DNA of 64,000 bases from contig NZ_AP024655.1 in the NCBI RefSeq assembly GCF_019977355.1, positions 2,294,001 through 2,358,000 on the forward strand, given 5' to 3'. Position 1 is the first letter of the stretch; every line of letters starts with the position of its first letter. Source of the stretch: Arthrobacter sp. NicSoilB8. Lineage in GTDB: Bacteria > Actinomycetota > Actinomycetes > Actinomycetales > Micrococcaceae. The position numbers were made by a program, and so were the translations under genes. This document shows, one piece after another, positions 25,888-34,901 of this stretch. The notes below the pieces were generated by a model. It did not search any database and was not told where the DNA came from. It saw only the letters and a program-made list of their open reading frames with translations.

Positions 25888-25915
25888 TGAACGGAAAGCG
25901 TGCCGGCGTCGTATT
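25888..25915 (+). promoter_or_regulatory. ECF sigma promoter for the sigma gene itself
   Basis: TGAACG (25888-25893), 16 bases, CGTATT (25910-25915). Same hexamer pattern and spacing as the divergent promoter at 25824-25851. The leader would be only about 12 bases, just enough for the AGGAGG ribosome site. Confidence 0.55.
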
Positions 25916-25933
25916 AAAGGCTAGGAGGCGGAC

Positions 25934-26440
25934 ATGTCCGATCATGAAGCCGAGCTGCTGCGTTCGCTGCACGAGGCCTACGGCCCGGCGCTATGGCGAT
26001 TCGTCATGAGACTGACCGGTGACAGCACCCTTGCCGACGACGTCGTGCAGGAGACTTTGATCCGCGCCTGGCAGCACCCTGCGATTCTGCAGCGCCCGGA
26101 GGCGGCGGTGCGGGCCTGGCTCTTCACGGTTGCCCGCAACCTCGTCATCGATGACCGGCGCAGCGCCCGGCGCCGGCACGAGACCCGCGCCGAGCAGCTT
26201 CCGGAGATCCCAGAGGCCGACCGGGTGGACAGGATCCTGGAGGAGTGGCTCATATCGGATGCCCTGGCCGGATTGTCCGTCGAGCACAGGGCAGTCATCA
26301 TCCACTCTTACTACCGGCGTGAGACAACCGCTGAAATCGCGCAAAGCCTCCAACTGGCCGAGGGAACTGTGAAGTCGCGGCTGCATTATGCGCTGAGGGC
26401 GCTGCGGCTGGCTCTGCAGGAGGGAGGCGTGACCCCATGA
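25934..26440 (+). CDS. ECF RNA polymerase sigma factor, SigL-like
   Basis: A 168-residue group 4 sigma factor. Region 2 runs from about 5 to 80 (LHEAYGPALWRFVMRLTGD, ADDVVQETLIRAW, ARNLVIDDRRSARRR) and region 4 from about 108 to 162 (LSVEHRAVIIHSYYRRETTAEIAQ, EGTVKSRLHYALRAL). It directs RNA polymerase to stress promoters and is held inactive by the anti-sigma factor encoded next (ATGA overlap). Matching promoters in front of this gene and the divergent lipoprotein gene point to autoregulation. Similarity to mycobacterial SigL (RslA partner) is judged by motif style and partner type only. Confidence 0.92.
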   Translation: MSDHEAELLRSLHEAYGPALWRFVMRLTGDSTLADDVVQETLIRAWQHPAILQRPEAAVRAWLFTVARNLVIDDRRSARRRHETRAEQLPEIPEADRVDRILEEWLISDALAGLSVEHRAVIIHSYYRRETTAEIAQSLQLAEGTVKSRLHYALRALRLALQEGGVTP

Positions 26441-27165
26441 GCCACAACAACGGATTCGATGAGTACCGCAGCTGGGATGCCGCCTACGTGCTGGGATCCT
26501 TGGTGTCCTCCGAACGCCACGAGTTCGAGCAGCACATGTCCGGCTGCGCGGGATGCAGGGCGGCCGTGGCCGAACTTGCCGGACTGCCGTCGCTGCTGGC
26601 CGCCCTTTCGCCGGAGGAGGCGCAGGCCCTCGGGCGCACGGACGGGGAGAGCCCGGTGCGCGCGTTGCCCCCGGGGCTGGCGAAAAGGGCCCAGCGCGGG
26701 CGCCGGCGTGCGCGCCTCGCAGTTGCCGGACTGGTGCTGGGCGCGGCTGCCGCATCGGGCGTGGTCGCTGTCGCGGTCACGACCCCCGCCCCGACGGCCG
26801 TGCAGACACAGGCGACGTCTGACGTGACTCTGAACTTCACCCCTGTGGTGGACAGCGCGCTGGTTGCGAAGGGCTCCCTGACCCGGCAGCCGTGGGGAAC
26901 GCGGATCGACTGGGAGTGCACGTACAAGATTTCCCCGGCCGAATCCCCGTCATGGGCGGGACCCGGCGGGCCCCGTACACCGGAAGAGTACGGCCTGGTG
27001 GTCATCGACTCCCGGGGTGGCACCACGCAGGTGGCTACCTGGACGGCAACACCGGGGACGGTCGCCGCGCCGACGGCGACCACCAATGTCCCGGTGGCCG
27101 ACATCCGCCGGGTCGAAATCCGAGCCGTCGCCGGCGGACGGACGCTCCTGAGTGCGAGCGTGTAA
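26437..27165 (+). CDS. Zinc-binding anti-sigma factor, RslA-like
   Basis: A 242-residue membrane-bound anti-sigma factor. The N-terminal ZAS domain holds the HxxxCxxC motif (H33, C37, C40; HMSGCAGC), which in relatives binds zinc and releases the sigma factor on oxidation. One membrane segment lies at about 90-112 (LAVAGLVLGAAAASGVVAVAV). The extracytoplasmic domain (about 115-242) resembles the RskA/RslA C-terminal fold (TPWG-type beta structure: LTRQPWGTRIDWECTY). The gene overlaps the sigma gene by four bases, ensuring equal synthesis. It senses an envelope or redox signal that cannot be named. Confidence 0.88.
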   Translation: MSHNNGFDEYRSWDAAYVLGSLVSSERHEFEQHMSGCAGCRAAVAELAGLPSLLAALSPEEAQALGRTDGESPVRALPPGLAKRAQRGRRRARLAVAGLVLGAAAASGVVAVAVTTPAPTAVQTQATSDVTLNFTPVVDSALVAKGSLTRQPWGTRIDWECTYKISPAESPSWAGPGGPRTPEEYGLVVIDSRGGTTQVATWTATPGTVAAPTATTNVPVADIRRVEIRAVAGGRTLLSASV

Positions 27166-27277
27166 TCCCGGGCTCACGCCCAGGCGGAGGCCGGCCGGAT
27201 GCCCATAGATGCCCTGGGGGCGACGGCGTGCTGGTCAACCGGCACAGCCGGGAAGGAATTGCAGAGACAATGGAGGG

Positions 27278-29929
27278 GTGACTTCCGCGACCGCACTCCT
27301 GGACCCGGCGTTCTGCCAGGGGCTCTTCGACCTCCGCGTCATCGGGGCGGGCCTGACCTTTGCGGACTCGCTGGGGGACCTCGCCGCGGCGCTGCAGGGC
27401 AGGGGTGCCGGGGCATCCGCGGTGGTGCAGGCTCCACCGGGAACGGGCAAGACGACGCTGGTACCGCCGCTGCTCGCCAACATCGCGGCCGCCTCGAGTT
27501 CCGGGCGTCCGCGGATCGTCGTCACCCAGCCACGCCGCGTCGCAGCGCGCTCCGCCGCCCGGCGCCTGGCCGCCCTCGACGGCACCCGGCTCGGTGACCG
27601 TGCGGGCTACACCGTCCGCGGGGAACGCCAGACCGGCCCCGGCACCGTGATTGAGTTCGTGACTCCGGGCATCCTGCTGCGCCGCCTCCTCGCTGACCCG
27701 GGACTTGAAGGCACCGATGCTGTGATCCTCGACGAGGTCCACGAACGCGGGCTGGAGACCGACCTCCTCATCGGCATGCTCGCCGAAGTCCGCCAGCTGC
27801 GCGGTGACCTCATGCTGGTGGCCATGTCGGCGACCCTCGACGCGCCCCGCTTCGCCGCGCTGATCGGCGACGCGGGGGCCGGAGACGACGACGGCGGCCC
27901 GGCGCCCGTCGTCGACTGTCCCTCCGCGCTGTTCCCCCTGAACGTGGACTGGGCCCCCGCGGCGGTGCCGCGGCTGGATGAACGGGGCGTGACCCGGGCG
28001 TTCCTGGACCATGTGGCCGACACGGCGGCGGCGGCTCACGCCGCCGCACTGGCTGCCGGACAGGACCTTGACGCACTCGTGTTCGTCCCCGGCGCATGGG
28101 AAGTGTCCTACATTGCTGCCCGGCTGCGGAGCCGTAGCCAGGCCGAGGTCCTGGAACTCCACGGGCAGGCAAGCCCGGCGGAGCAAGACCGGGCCGTCTC
28201 CGGGCGCAGCCCCGGCGCGACCGCCCGGATCATCGTCTCCACCGCGCTCGCCGAGTCCTCCCTCACCGTCCCGGGCGTCCGGCTGGTCATCGACTCCGGG
28301 CTCTCGCGCGAGCCGCGGCGCGACTCCAGCCGCGGTATGTCCGGACTCGTGACAGCGTCCTGCTCGCGGGCGTCCGCGGAACAGCGTGCCGGCCGTGCGG
28401 CCCGCCAGGGGCCGGGTACCGTGGTCCGCTGCTATGACGAGAGGGCCTTCGGCGCGGCGCCGGCCCACCAGACTCCGGAGATCGCGGCGGCAGACCTTAC
28501 CGGCGCCGCCTTGGTCCTGGCGTGTTGGGGTGCCCCCGGCGGCCGGGGGCTGGCCCTGCCGGACGCGCCGCCCCAGGCCGCAATGGACGAGGCCGTCGAA
28601 GTGCTGCGGGAGCTTGGCGCCGTGACACAGGACGGCCACGCGACCGGGCTGGGCAAAATCCTGGCCCGGGTCCCGACGGACCCCCGGCTCGCCCGCGCCC
28701 TGCTCGACGGCGCCGCGACGGCGGGCCACCGCACTGCGGCCGAGGCTGTCGCGCTCGTCTCTGGAGACCAGCGCGCCCCGGGCGCAGACCTCACGCGCCT
28801 GATGACCGCACTGAAGTCGGGCAGGGATCCCGGGTCGCGGCGCTGGACGGAGGACGTCCGGCGGATGGAGGGGATCGCCCGCCAGGAGTCGTCCGGCGTC
28901 GCACTGTCCGCGGCTGCCGGAAGCGTGGGCGCCGCGGAGGCGACCGGCTTCGTTGTCGCCCTGGCTTTCCCGGACCGCGTGGCGCGCCGCGTGCCCGGTG
29001 ACGGACCGGAACGTTACCTGCTTACCTCCGGCACGCGGGCCGGACTGCCGGCCGGCAGCCCCCTGTCAGGGCACGAGTGGCTGGCCGTGGCCGAAGTATC
29101 ACGCGCGCAGGGTCGCGACGCCGCGGGGACCGGCGCCGTCATCCGCTCAGCGGCTCCGCTGACGGCGGACACCGCCGAAGCCGCCGCACGCCACCTCCTG
29201 AGCGAAACGCTGGAGGCACGGTTCGGCCACGGCCGGGTCTCAGCCCGGCGGGAGCGCCGGCTGGGAGCGATCGTGCTTTCCTCCACCCCGGTAAGGCCCA
29301 CCGCGGAGGAAGGCCGTGCGGCAGTGGCCCGCACCCTGGCACGCGAGGGGTTGGCGACCATCGGATGGTCGGCGTCGGCGGGAGCCTTGCGCCGCCGTCT
29401 TGCCCTTCTGCACCGGGAGCTGGGCGCGCCCTGGCCGGACGTCTCCGAACCGGCGCTGCTGGCCCGGCTGGACGAGTGGCTGGCCCCGGAGCTCGCCGCC
29501 CTGGCGGGAGGCGCATCCACCGGCGGGATCGACCTCGCCGGCCCGCTCAGCCGTCTCCTCCCGTGGCCCGAGGCGGCCCGCCTGGGGGAACTGGCACCGG
29601 AGCAGCTGGCGGTCCCCAGCGGGTCACGGATCCGGATTGACTACCCGGACGCGGAGGACACCACCGGCCGGCCGGTGGTCGCCGTGAAACTGCAGGAGTG
29701 CTTTGGCTGGGCCGAGACGCCGCGGCTCGCCGACCGGCGCGTGCCTGTGCTGTTCCACCTGCTCTCGCCGGCCCGCCGGCCCGTGGCAGTGACGGATGAC
29801 CTCGCATCGTTCTGGTCCGGCCCTTATGCGCAGGTCCGGGCGGAAATGCGGGGCCGTTACCCCAAGCATCCCTGGCCCGAAGACCCGTGGACCGCCCCCG
29901 CGACGGCCCGGACCAAGCCCCGCGGCTGA
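27278..29929 (+). CDS. hrpB: ATP-dependent helicase HrpB
   Basis: An 883-residue DExH-box RNA helicase. Motif I is PPGTGKTT (about 52-60), Ia TQPRRVAARSAARRL, motif II DEVHERGLETD (about 152), motif III MSATLD, and motif VI AEQRAGRAARQGPG. An HA2/winged region and the HrpB-specific C-terminal domain follow (near the end KLQECFGWAETPRL). HrpB unwinds RNA or acts in RNA processing; its cellular role is poorly defined. GTG 27278 matches where the family starts, though GGAGG is very close (one-base spacing); an ATG at 27209 would add 23 residues. It is a single-gene unit after the anti-sigma gene. Confidence 0.92.
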   Translation: MTSATALLDPAFCQGLFDLRVIGAGLTFADSLGDLAAALQGRGAGASAVVQAPPGTGKTTLVPPLLANIAAASSSGRPRIVVTQPRRVAARSAARRLAALDGTRLGDRAGYTVRGERQTGPGTVIEFVTPGILLRRLLADPGLEGTDAVILDEVHERGLETDLLIGMLAEVRQLRGDLMLVAMSATLDAPRFAALIGDAGAGDDDGGPAPVVDCPSALFPLNVDWAPAAVPRLDERGVTRAFLDHVADTAAAAHAAALAAGQDLDALVFVPGAWEVSYIAARLRSRSQAEVLELHGQASPAEQDRAVSGRSPGATARIIVSTALAESSLTVPGVRLVIDSGLSREPRRDSSRGMSGLVTASCSRASAEQRAGRAARQGPGTVVRCYDERAFGAAPAHQTPEIAAADLTGAALVLACWGAPGGRGLALPDAPPQAAMDEAVEVLRELGAVTQDGHATGLGKILARVPTDPRLARALLDGAATAGHRTAAEAVALVSGDQRAPGADLTRLMTALKSGRDPGSRRWTEDVRRMEGIARQESSGVALSAAAGSVGAAEATGFVVALAFPDRVARRVPGDGPERYLLTSGTRAGLPAGSPLSGHEWLAVAEVSRAQGRDAAGTGAVIRSAAPLTADTAEAAARHLLSETLEARFGHGRVSARRERRLGAIVLSSTPVRPTAEEGRAAVARTLAREGLATIGWSASAGALRRRLALLHRELGAPWPDVSEPALLARLDEWLAPELAALAGGASTGGIDLAGPLSRLLPWPEAARLGELAPEQLAVPSGSRIRIDYPDAEDTTGRPVVAVKLQECFGWAETPRLADRRVPVLFHLLSPARRPVAVTDDLASFWSGPYAQVRAEMRGRYPKHPWPEDPWTAPATARTKPRG

Positions 29930-30083
29930 GGCCGGAACCCGGCCCCACGCCGTCGGCCGGGCACTCGCGCCGCCCGGACAACGGGGGCATGATGAAGGTG
30001 GGCGACGCCGGCGGAACGCCAGGCACGCGGGACGCCGGCCAAGTGGTCAATCAAGCGTGATCTCAGCCCGGCGATGAAGAGTG

Positions 30084-31313
30084 ATGGCCATGCATTTCGC
30101 GTTCGTCTCCATTCCCGCCTACGGACACGTGAACCCGACACTGCCACTGGTGGCGGAACTCGTCCGCCGGGGGCACCGCGTCACGTACTTCACGTCGGCC
30201 GACTTCGAACCGCGGATCCGCAACGCGGGCGCGGACTTCCTCGCCTCCGGCGGCAACTGGCTGGCATCACTGCCCGGCCTGGGCCCCGGCCAGCGGGCGC
30301 AGGCAAACCTGATGCTGCCCGTTATGAATCAGGTCTTCGAGGACATCCGGTCCAGCTTTCCCGCGCTGGTGGATCGCCTGCGGCAAGACCCGCCGGATGC
30401 TGTCTGCTTCGACGCGATGACGCTCAGCGGCAGCATGGCCGCAGAGAAGATCGGCGCCCCGCCCATCGCCCTCATGCCCACCTACGCCACGAACGAACAT
30501 TTCTCGCTGCGGTCACTCATGCCTGCCCCGCCCCCCGGAAGCGCGGATGATATGGCCAAGGTCAGGATGGCCATGGGCCGGCTGCTCGCGGAGTTCGCGG
30601 CCGAGCAGGGGGTGCGGACCCCACGGATGTTCGACGGTCCGCCGGCACCTTTCAACATCGTGTTCATTCCCCGCGAGTTCCAGCCCAAGGGGGAGACATT
30701 CGATGACCGGTTCCGGTTTGTCGGGCCGAGCGTGGGCGGCAGGGACATCGACGGCGAGTGGACCCGTGAGCGAACGGGCCCGCTGCTGTTCATATCGCTC
30801 GGTACCACGCCGTTGAACCGCCAGCCGGACTTCTTCAAAATGTGCCTGGACGCCTTCGGCGGGAGCGATTGGGACGTCGCCATGGCCGTCGGGGAACAGA
30901 CCAGCATGGCCGAGCTCGGGACCATTCCGTCCAACGTCCGGATCCGGCCGTTCTTCCCGCAACTCCAGGTCCTCCGCCAGGCGGCTGTGTTCATCACCCA
31001 CGCCGGCATGAATTCGACCATGGAGGCGCTCTATTACGCCGTCCCCATGCTGGCCGTGCCGCAGCAGCCGGAGCAGGCGGCCACCGCCCGCCGGCTCGAG
31101 GAACTGGGCCTTGGCCGGCACTTAGCCGCGGAGGATGTCGCACCGGAGGCACTGCGGGCTGCCGTGGACTCGCTCCACACTGATGCCGGGGTCTGGCGGA
31201 ACGTTGCCGCGATGAGCAATATCGTCCGCAACGCCGGAGGAGCCGTGGCAGCCGCTGAGGCGATCGAAGCCCATGTACGCCACGGGGCGAGCCGGTTCGG
31301 GAACGTCGGTTAG
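30084..31313 (+). CDS. MGT-family (macrolide-type) glycosyltransferase, GT1
   Basis: About 409 residues with two Rossmann domains of GT-B type. The N-terminal acceptor domain begins FAFVSIPAYGHVNPTLPLVAELVRRGH. The C-terminal nucleotide-sugar domain carries FITHAGMNSTMEALYYAVPMLAVP, the GT1 signature with the donor-binding histidine. MGT-type enzymes move glucose from UDP-glucose onto macrolides, phenolics or lipids, often for resistance. Three closely spaced starts (GTG 30081, ATG 30084, ATG 30090) are possible. A flavonoid acceptor is conceivable given the nearby locus but unsupported. The gene appears monocistronic. Confidence 0.9.
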   Translation: MAMHFAFVSIPAYGHVNPTLPLVAELVRRGHRVTYFTSADFEPRIRNAGADFLASGGNWLASLPGLGPGQRAQANLMLPVMNQVFEDIRSSFPALVDRLRQDPPDAVCFDAMTLSGSMAAEKIGAPPIALMPTYATNEHFSLRSLMPAPPPGSADDMAKVRMAMGRLLAEFAAEQGVRTPRMFDGPPAPFNIVFIPREFQPKGETFDDRFRFVGPSVGGRDIDGEWTRERTGPLLFISLGTTPLNRQPDFFKMCLDAFGGSDWDVAMAVGEQTSMAELGTIPSNVRIRPFFPQLQVLRQAAVFITHAGMNSTMEALYYAVPMLAVPQQPEQAATARRLEELGLGRHLAAEDVAPEALRAAVDSLHTDAGVWRNVAAMSNIVRNAGGAVAAAEAIEAHVRHGASRFGNVG

Positions 31314-31361
31314 CGGCGGACGTTCAGGGGAGGACGGCCGCGGTGTTGTCGCAGCGGGTCT

Positions 31362-32027
31362 TTAGGAGCGGGTCTTTAGGAACTCGGCGACCGTGGCCGC
31401 CAGCGACGCCCCCGCCGCTTCGGCACTCAGTTTCGCGCCGGCAACCGCAAAGGAGTGGTCGCCGCCCTCGCGCCACTCCACGGTCGCGGACGGCCCGATC
31501 CTGCCCGCCACGGCCTCGAGCAGTTCCGGGGTGGCAAACGTGTCGCGCGTGCCCTGCAGGAAAAGCATCGGCAGTGTCAACCCGTAGAGGTGCTCATCAC
31601 GGATCTTTTCCGGTTTCCCCGGCGGATGCAGCGGATAGCCAAGGTAGACCAACCCGGCGGCCGGCATGCCGTCAGCCACCGCCATTGAGGCCATGCGTCC
31701 GCCGAAAGACTTACCGGCGGCCCACACCGGCCGGCCGGCTGAACGCGAAGCGGCGACGTCCATGGCGGCCCGCCAGGCGGCGATAGCCGCCGGCGGCCGG
31801 TCCGGGAATTTCTTGCCGGCCTCACGGTAGGGGAAGTTGAATCGCAGCGTGGCCACGTCCAGGGCGTTCAAGGCGCGGGTGAAGCCCAACAGGAACGGGT
31901 GGTCCTTTCCCGCGCCGGCACCGTGGGCAACAACCAGGACGGCGAAAGCGCCGGCAGGGTCGGCGAAGTCACCCGAAACGGTGGCATCACCGACGTCGAT
32001 GGTGATCGGGTACTCGGTGGTGGTCAT
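31362..32027 (-). CDS. Alpha/beta hydrolase, TEX30/KANL3-like (dienelactone-hydrolase-related)
   Basis: A 221-residue hydrolase with VVAHGAGAGKDHP near 32-43, nucleophile in AGKSFGGRMAS (S107), acid in LQGTRDTFA (D162) and histidine in GGDHSF (H191). This compact layout is the KANL3/Tex30 group, whose bacterial members are of unknown substrate. No signal peptide. The start at 32027 has only a weak ribosome site. It is convergent with the glycosyltransferase gene and divergent from the LigD-type polymerase gene. Confidence 0.85.
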   Translation of the reverse strand: MTTTEYPITIDVGDATVSGDFADPAGAFAVLVVAHGAGAGKDHPFLLGFTRALNALDVATLRFNFPYREAGKKFPDRPPAAIAAWRAAMDVAASRSAGRPVWAAGKSFGGRMASMAVADGMPAAGLVYLGYPLHPPGKPEKIRDEHLYGLTLPMLFLQGTRDTFATPELLEAVAGRIGPSATVEWREGGDHSFAVAGAKLSAEAAGASLAATVAEFLKTRS

Positions 32028-32243
32028 GCGTCCATCATGCCGTGCCACGGACTGTTCCGCTTCTCCGGGACAAGACGATGGCAACGGCGATGTCGCCGGT
32101 GACTGCAAAGCCGGCGACGGCGGCGACGCGCGGGCGCTGACGTCGATCCGCCGCCGGCGCTGCCCGCCGTCGTCGGTGCCTCCCGGCGGTCGCTGGGGAT
32201 CTTTGCTCTTCAATTGCCCAGGCCGCCGGAGTACGTTGTCCCC

Positions 32244-33266
32244 ATGGCCAGGGAAGAAGCGCACCTCACTGTCAGCGGTCCGCACGGCGACCGGGAGATG
32301 AGGGTGTCGAGCCCGGGCAGGGTCCTCTGGCCCGGGCCGGGACTGACCAAGCTGGATCTTGCCCGGTACATCGTGGACGTCGGGGACGCCTTCCTCGCGG
32401 CGAACGGCGGCCGCCCGCTGACCCTTCAACGCTTCAAGGACACGGTGGAAGGCGAACAGTTTTTCTCCAAGAACCCGCCCAAGGGTGCACCGGACTTCAT
32501 CCGGTCGGTCGACGTCGCCTATCCCAGCGGGCGCTCGCATCCCCAGCTGGTCATCGACGAGATCGCCGCCGCGGTGTGGGCGGTGCAGATGAATACGGTG
32601 GTGTTCCACCCCTGGGCTTCCCGGGCCGGCAATCCCGACAACCCCGACGAGCTAAGGATCGATCTCGATCCGCAGCCCGGCACCGGGTTCGCGGAAGCCG
32701 TGCCGGTCGCGTGGGAGCTGAGGCGCGTCCTCGCAGAGGCCGGGCTCGAAGCCTTCATTAAGACCTCGGGCAGCCGCGGGCTCCATGTCTTTGCCCCGAT
32801 TGAGCCTGTCCGTGAATTCCTGGACGTGCGCCACGCTGTCATCGCTGCAGCGCGGGAACTCGAGCGGCGCCTGCCCGCGCAGGTCACCACCGCCTGGTGG
32901 AAGGAAGAACGGGGTGCCCGTATCTTCGTCGACTTCAACCAGGCGAACCGCGACCGCACGATGGCGGGGGCCTACAGCCCGCGCGCGCTCGCGAACGCGG
33001 CGGTATCGTGCCCGCTCCGCTGGGAGGAGCTCGAGGCCGCCGATCCTGCTGCCTTCACCATCATGACCGTGCCGGAGCGGCTTAAGGCAACCGGTGATCC
33101 GTGGGCCGGCATGCATGCGAATTCGGGCACCATCGATCGCCTCCTGGAATGGTGGGAGCGGGACCTCGAGACCGGGTTGGGGGAGCTGCCCTTCCCGCCG
33201 GACTTCCCCAAGATGCCCGGGGAGCCGCCGCGGGTGCAGCCCAGCCGGGCCCGCAGCAACGGGTGA
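32244..33266 (+). CDS. LigD-type polymerase/primase domain protein (stand-alone)
   Basis: A 340-residue archaeo-eukaryotic-primase-like polymerase as found in bacterial non-homologous end joining. The metal-binding pair is in RIDLDPQPG (D140, D142). SGSRGLHVF (about 175-183) binds the nucleotide, and the third acidic residue is in IFVDFNQANRDRTMAGAYS. It would fill in DNA ends with ribonucleotides. Neither the ligase or nuclease domain nor a Ku gene lies nearby, so any partners are encoded elsewhere. Stand-alone forms (like mycobacterial PolD1/PolD2) are known and can act in repair outside NHEJ. Confidence 0.9.
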   Translation: MAREEAHLTVSGPHGDREMRVSSPGRVLWPGPGLTKLDLARYIVDVGDAFLAANGGRPLTLQRFKDTVEGEQFFSKNPPKGAPDFIRSVDVAYPSGRSHPQLVIDEIAAAVWAVQMNTVVFHPWASRAGNPDNPDELRIDLDPQPGTGFAEAVPVAWELRRVLAEAGLEAFIKTSGSRGLHVFAPIEPVREFLDVRHAVIAAARELERRLPAQVTTAWWKEERGARIFVDFNQANRDRTMAGAYSPRALANAAVSCPLRWEELEAADPAAFTIMTVPERLKATGDPWAGMHANSGTIDRLLEWWERDLETGLGELPFPPDFPKMPGEPPRVQPSRARSNG

Positions 33267-33313
33267 CTGTGGCGGGCTCCCCGCCGTCGGGCCCGAGCAG
33301 CGGGGCAGAGCCA

Positions 33314-33417
33314 GCGCCGAATCCACCGCGCCGGCCGCGGCGCCGAATCCACTACGCCGGCCGCGGCGCCGAATCCACTACGCCGGCGGCAGCGCCGAAT
33401 CCACTACGCCGGCTGCG
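33314..33417. repeat. 26-bp tandem repeat, four copies
   Basis: Unit gcgccgaatccactacgccggccgcg style, copies starting at 33314, 33340, 33366 and 33392 with a few changes. It lies downstream of the polymerase gene. The remaining part of the 437-bp gap (33267-33703) shows no supported gene. Confidence 0.92.
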
Positions 33418-33703
33418 CCGTCCATTTGCCGGCCATTTGCCGGTGGTCCGGTGCGCCGTGTGTATCCCCGCGGGCCGTGCCGTTCACCGACGCCTTTCTG
33501 GTCGTGGCACGCTTCACTGCTCCGTCGCGGGACGAATTAGCGGCTTCTACCGTTGGTAGTAGTAGGCAGGGCTGCGGCGGCTACAAGCTGGCGGTGTCCT
33601 GGGCTGTGGGTGGTGCACACGACTCCCGTTGGTGCGGCCCCGCCACCGGAAGATCGCTAGCCGGATCCCGGGCGCGAACACCCCACGATGAGAAGGAGTT
33701 CGA

Positions 33704-34321
33704 TTGCTGATTGTCTTGACGGGAATTGATGGATCAGGGAAGACAACTGCTGCACGGGCAGCGGTCACAGCCGCGCGCCGGGCAGGCACGGAAGCGCTTC
33801 TGCTCAGAAACTACGCAGGCCGGCGCAGGATGTCCCTCTTGAGCACGCAGTTCGGCATACAACTCCACCCGCGGCTGGCGGATGCGGTGGAGACGGTTAT
33901 CCGCACAGCAAATGTCGTGGTCTCCCATGCCAGGGCGCACAGGCGTCCCGGCCTGGTCATCATGGACCGGCACCTGCATTGCCAGCTTGCGCTGCGGGAG
34001 GCGCGGGGCCTTCCGCGGGGCCGGCTCCTTCCCTTCCTCCTGACGAGGCTTCCGCAGCCAGACGCGGTGGTGCACCTCGTCATCGACCCTGAACAGGCCC
34101 ACCGGAGAGTATTGGCACGCGGAACTGACACGGAAACGCTCGAGGAGCTCACCTCACTGCGTGCCGGCTACCAATCGATGCCCGAATACGAGCACTTCAC
34201 CGAATTGGCTGCGTCGGGCACACCGGAGGAAGTGGTCGCCAACCTGACGCTCGCCATCGCCGACGCCGGCAACCGCCCGGGCGCAGGCCCGGCCCCTGCC
34301 GCAGCTAAACCGGCCGAATAG
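33704..34321 (+). CDS. Thymidylate-kinase-like P-loop protein
   Basis: A 205-residue nucleotide kinase: Walker A GIDGSGKT (7-14), DRHLHCQLALREARGLPRG as the DR(Y/H) nucleotide-binding segment near 87, and the base-binding region PDAVVHLVIDPEQAHRRVLARG. The overall layout is of dTMP kinases, but the lid and the canonical DR(Y/F)xxSxxAYQ are altered, so the true substrate may differ. The TTG start is well supported by AAGGAG five bases upstream. The Ala/Pro-rich tail (last 20 residues) is probably disordered. A house-keeping tmk elsewhere would be expected. Confidence 0.8.
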   Translation: MLIVLTGIDGSGKTTAARAAVTAARRAGTEALLLRNYAGRRRMSLLSTQFGIQLHPRLADAVETVIRTANVVVSHARAHRRPGLVIMDRHLHCQLALREARGLPRGRLLPFLLTRLPQPDAVVHLVIDPEQAHRRVLARGTDTETLEELTSLRAGYQSMPEYEHFTELAASGTPEEVVANLTLAIADAGNRPGAGPAPAAAKPAE

Positions 34322-34408
34322 AACCGGCTCATCAAGGCCGGGACGATCCTTCCGGCCCGGCCGCCGTCGCGATCCAATCCGCGTCCGCCGCCGTAACGAA
34401 TTACCGGC

Positions 34409-34546
34409 ATGAGCAAGGCGGAGAAGAAGAACCTGCGGTACTGCGACTACTACTGCTTCATGTCGCTGAAGGACTTCGCGGCATGGGTCGACGCCGACGA
34501 CGACCAGGAACCCTCCATGTCGTATTCCGTCCCGCCTACCACGTGA
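34409..34546 (+). CDS. Possible 45-residue small protein
   Basis: An ATG frame of 45 residues beginning MSKAEKKNLRYCDYYCFM and ending in a Ser/Pro-rich tail. It contains closely spaced aromatic residues and two cysteines (YCDYYC), then an acidic stretch (DADDD). No strong ribosome site is seen. It overlaps the convergent DUF4333 gene by 11 bases. The composition looks protein-like, but there is no family match I can name. Confidence 0.4.
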   Translation: MSKAEKKNLRYCDYYCFMSLKDFAAWVDADDDQEPSMSYSVPPTT

Positions 34547-34901
34547 GTTCCTGCGCCTTGATTTCGTAGTGGCCGTCGCGCTCGGTAAACGTTGCCCGGT
34601 ACCCGCGCTTGACCCCGTTGACCACCATTTGGCAGTCCGTATGCGTGTTTACTTTGATGTCCGGGAAGTTCTTGCACTCCACCCCGGAAATCGTGACACC
34701 GGGATCCTTGGGCTTGGCGCGGGCCTTGATCCGCTCCGCCAGAACCTTGCCGCTGGTCTGCGGGTCGAAGACCACCACCGACGGCGGAGGCGTGGCCGTC
34801 ACAGTGGTCGTGGGACCCGGCGTGGCCGCAGGGGCTGCGCAGGCTGCCGTCACGAGCACGACGCCCACAGCCGCGGCGCATGCAGTTGCGAAATTCTTCA
34901 T
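34536..34901 (-). CDS. DUF4333 lipoprotein
   Basis: A 121-residue exported lipoprotein: hydrophobic signal with lipobox TAAC (Cys21), a Thr/Pro linker, and a DUF4333 domain at about 48-121 with the two conserved cysteines (C76 in VECKNFPDI, C90 in THTDCQM) that probably form a disulfide, and the closing strand GYRATFTERDGHYEI. The family is actinobacterial, cell-surface and of unknown role. Start is the ATG before the signal peptide; the ribosome site is weak. It is divergent from the persulfide operon, 235 bp away. Confidence 0.82.
   Translation of the reverse strand: MKNFATACAAAVGVVLVTAACAAPAATPGPTTTVTATPPPSVVVFDPQTSGKVLAERIKARAKPKDPGVTISGVECKNFPDIKVNTHTDCQMVVNGVKRGYRATFTERDGHYEIKAQELTW

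Noticed and set aside
32028..32609. N-terminal extension of the alpha/beta hydrolase up to 32609
   Set aside because: The extra 194 residues are antisense to the LigD-type polymerase gene and lack hydrolase features; the fold begins at the ATG at 32027.
33300..33420. 26-bp repeats as a CRISPR array
   Set aside because: The copies are directly adjacent with no unique spacers, and no cas genes are near.
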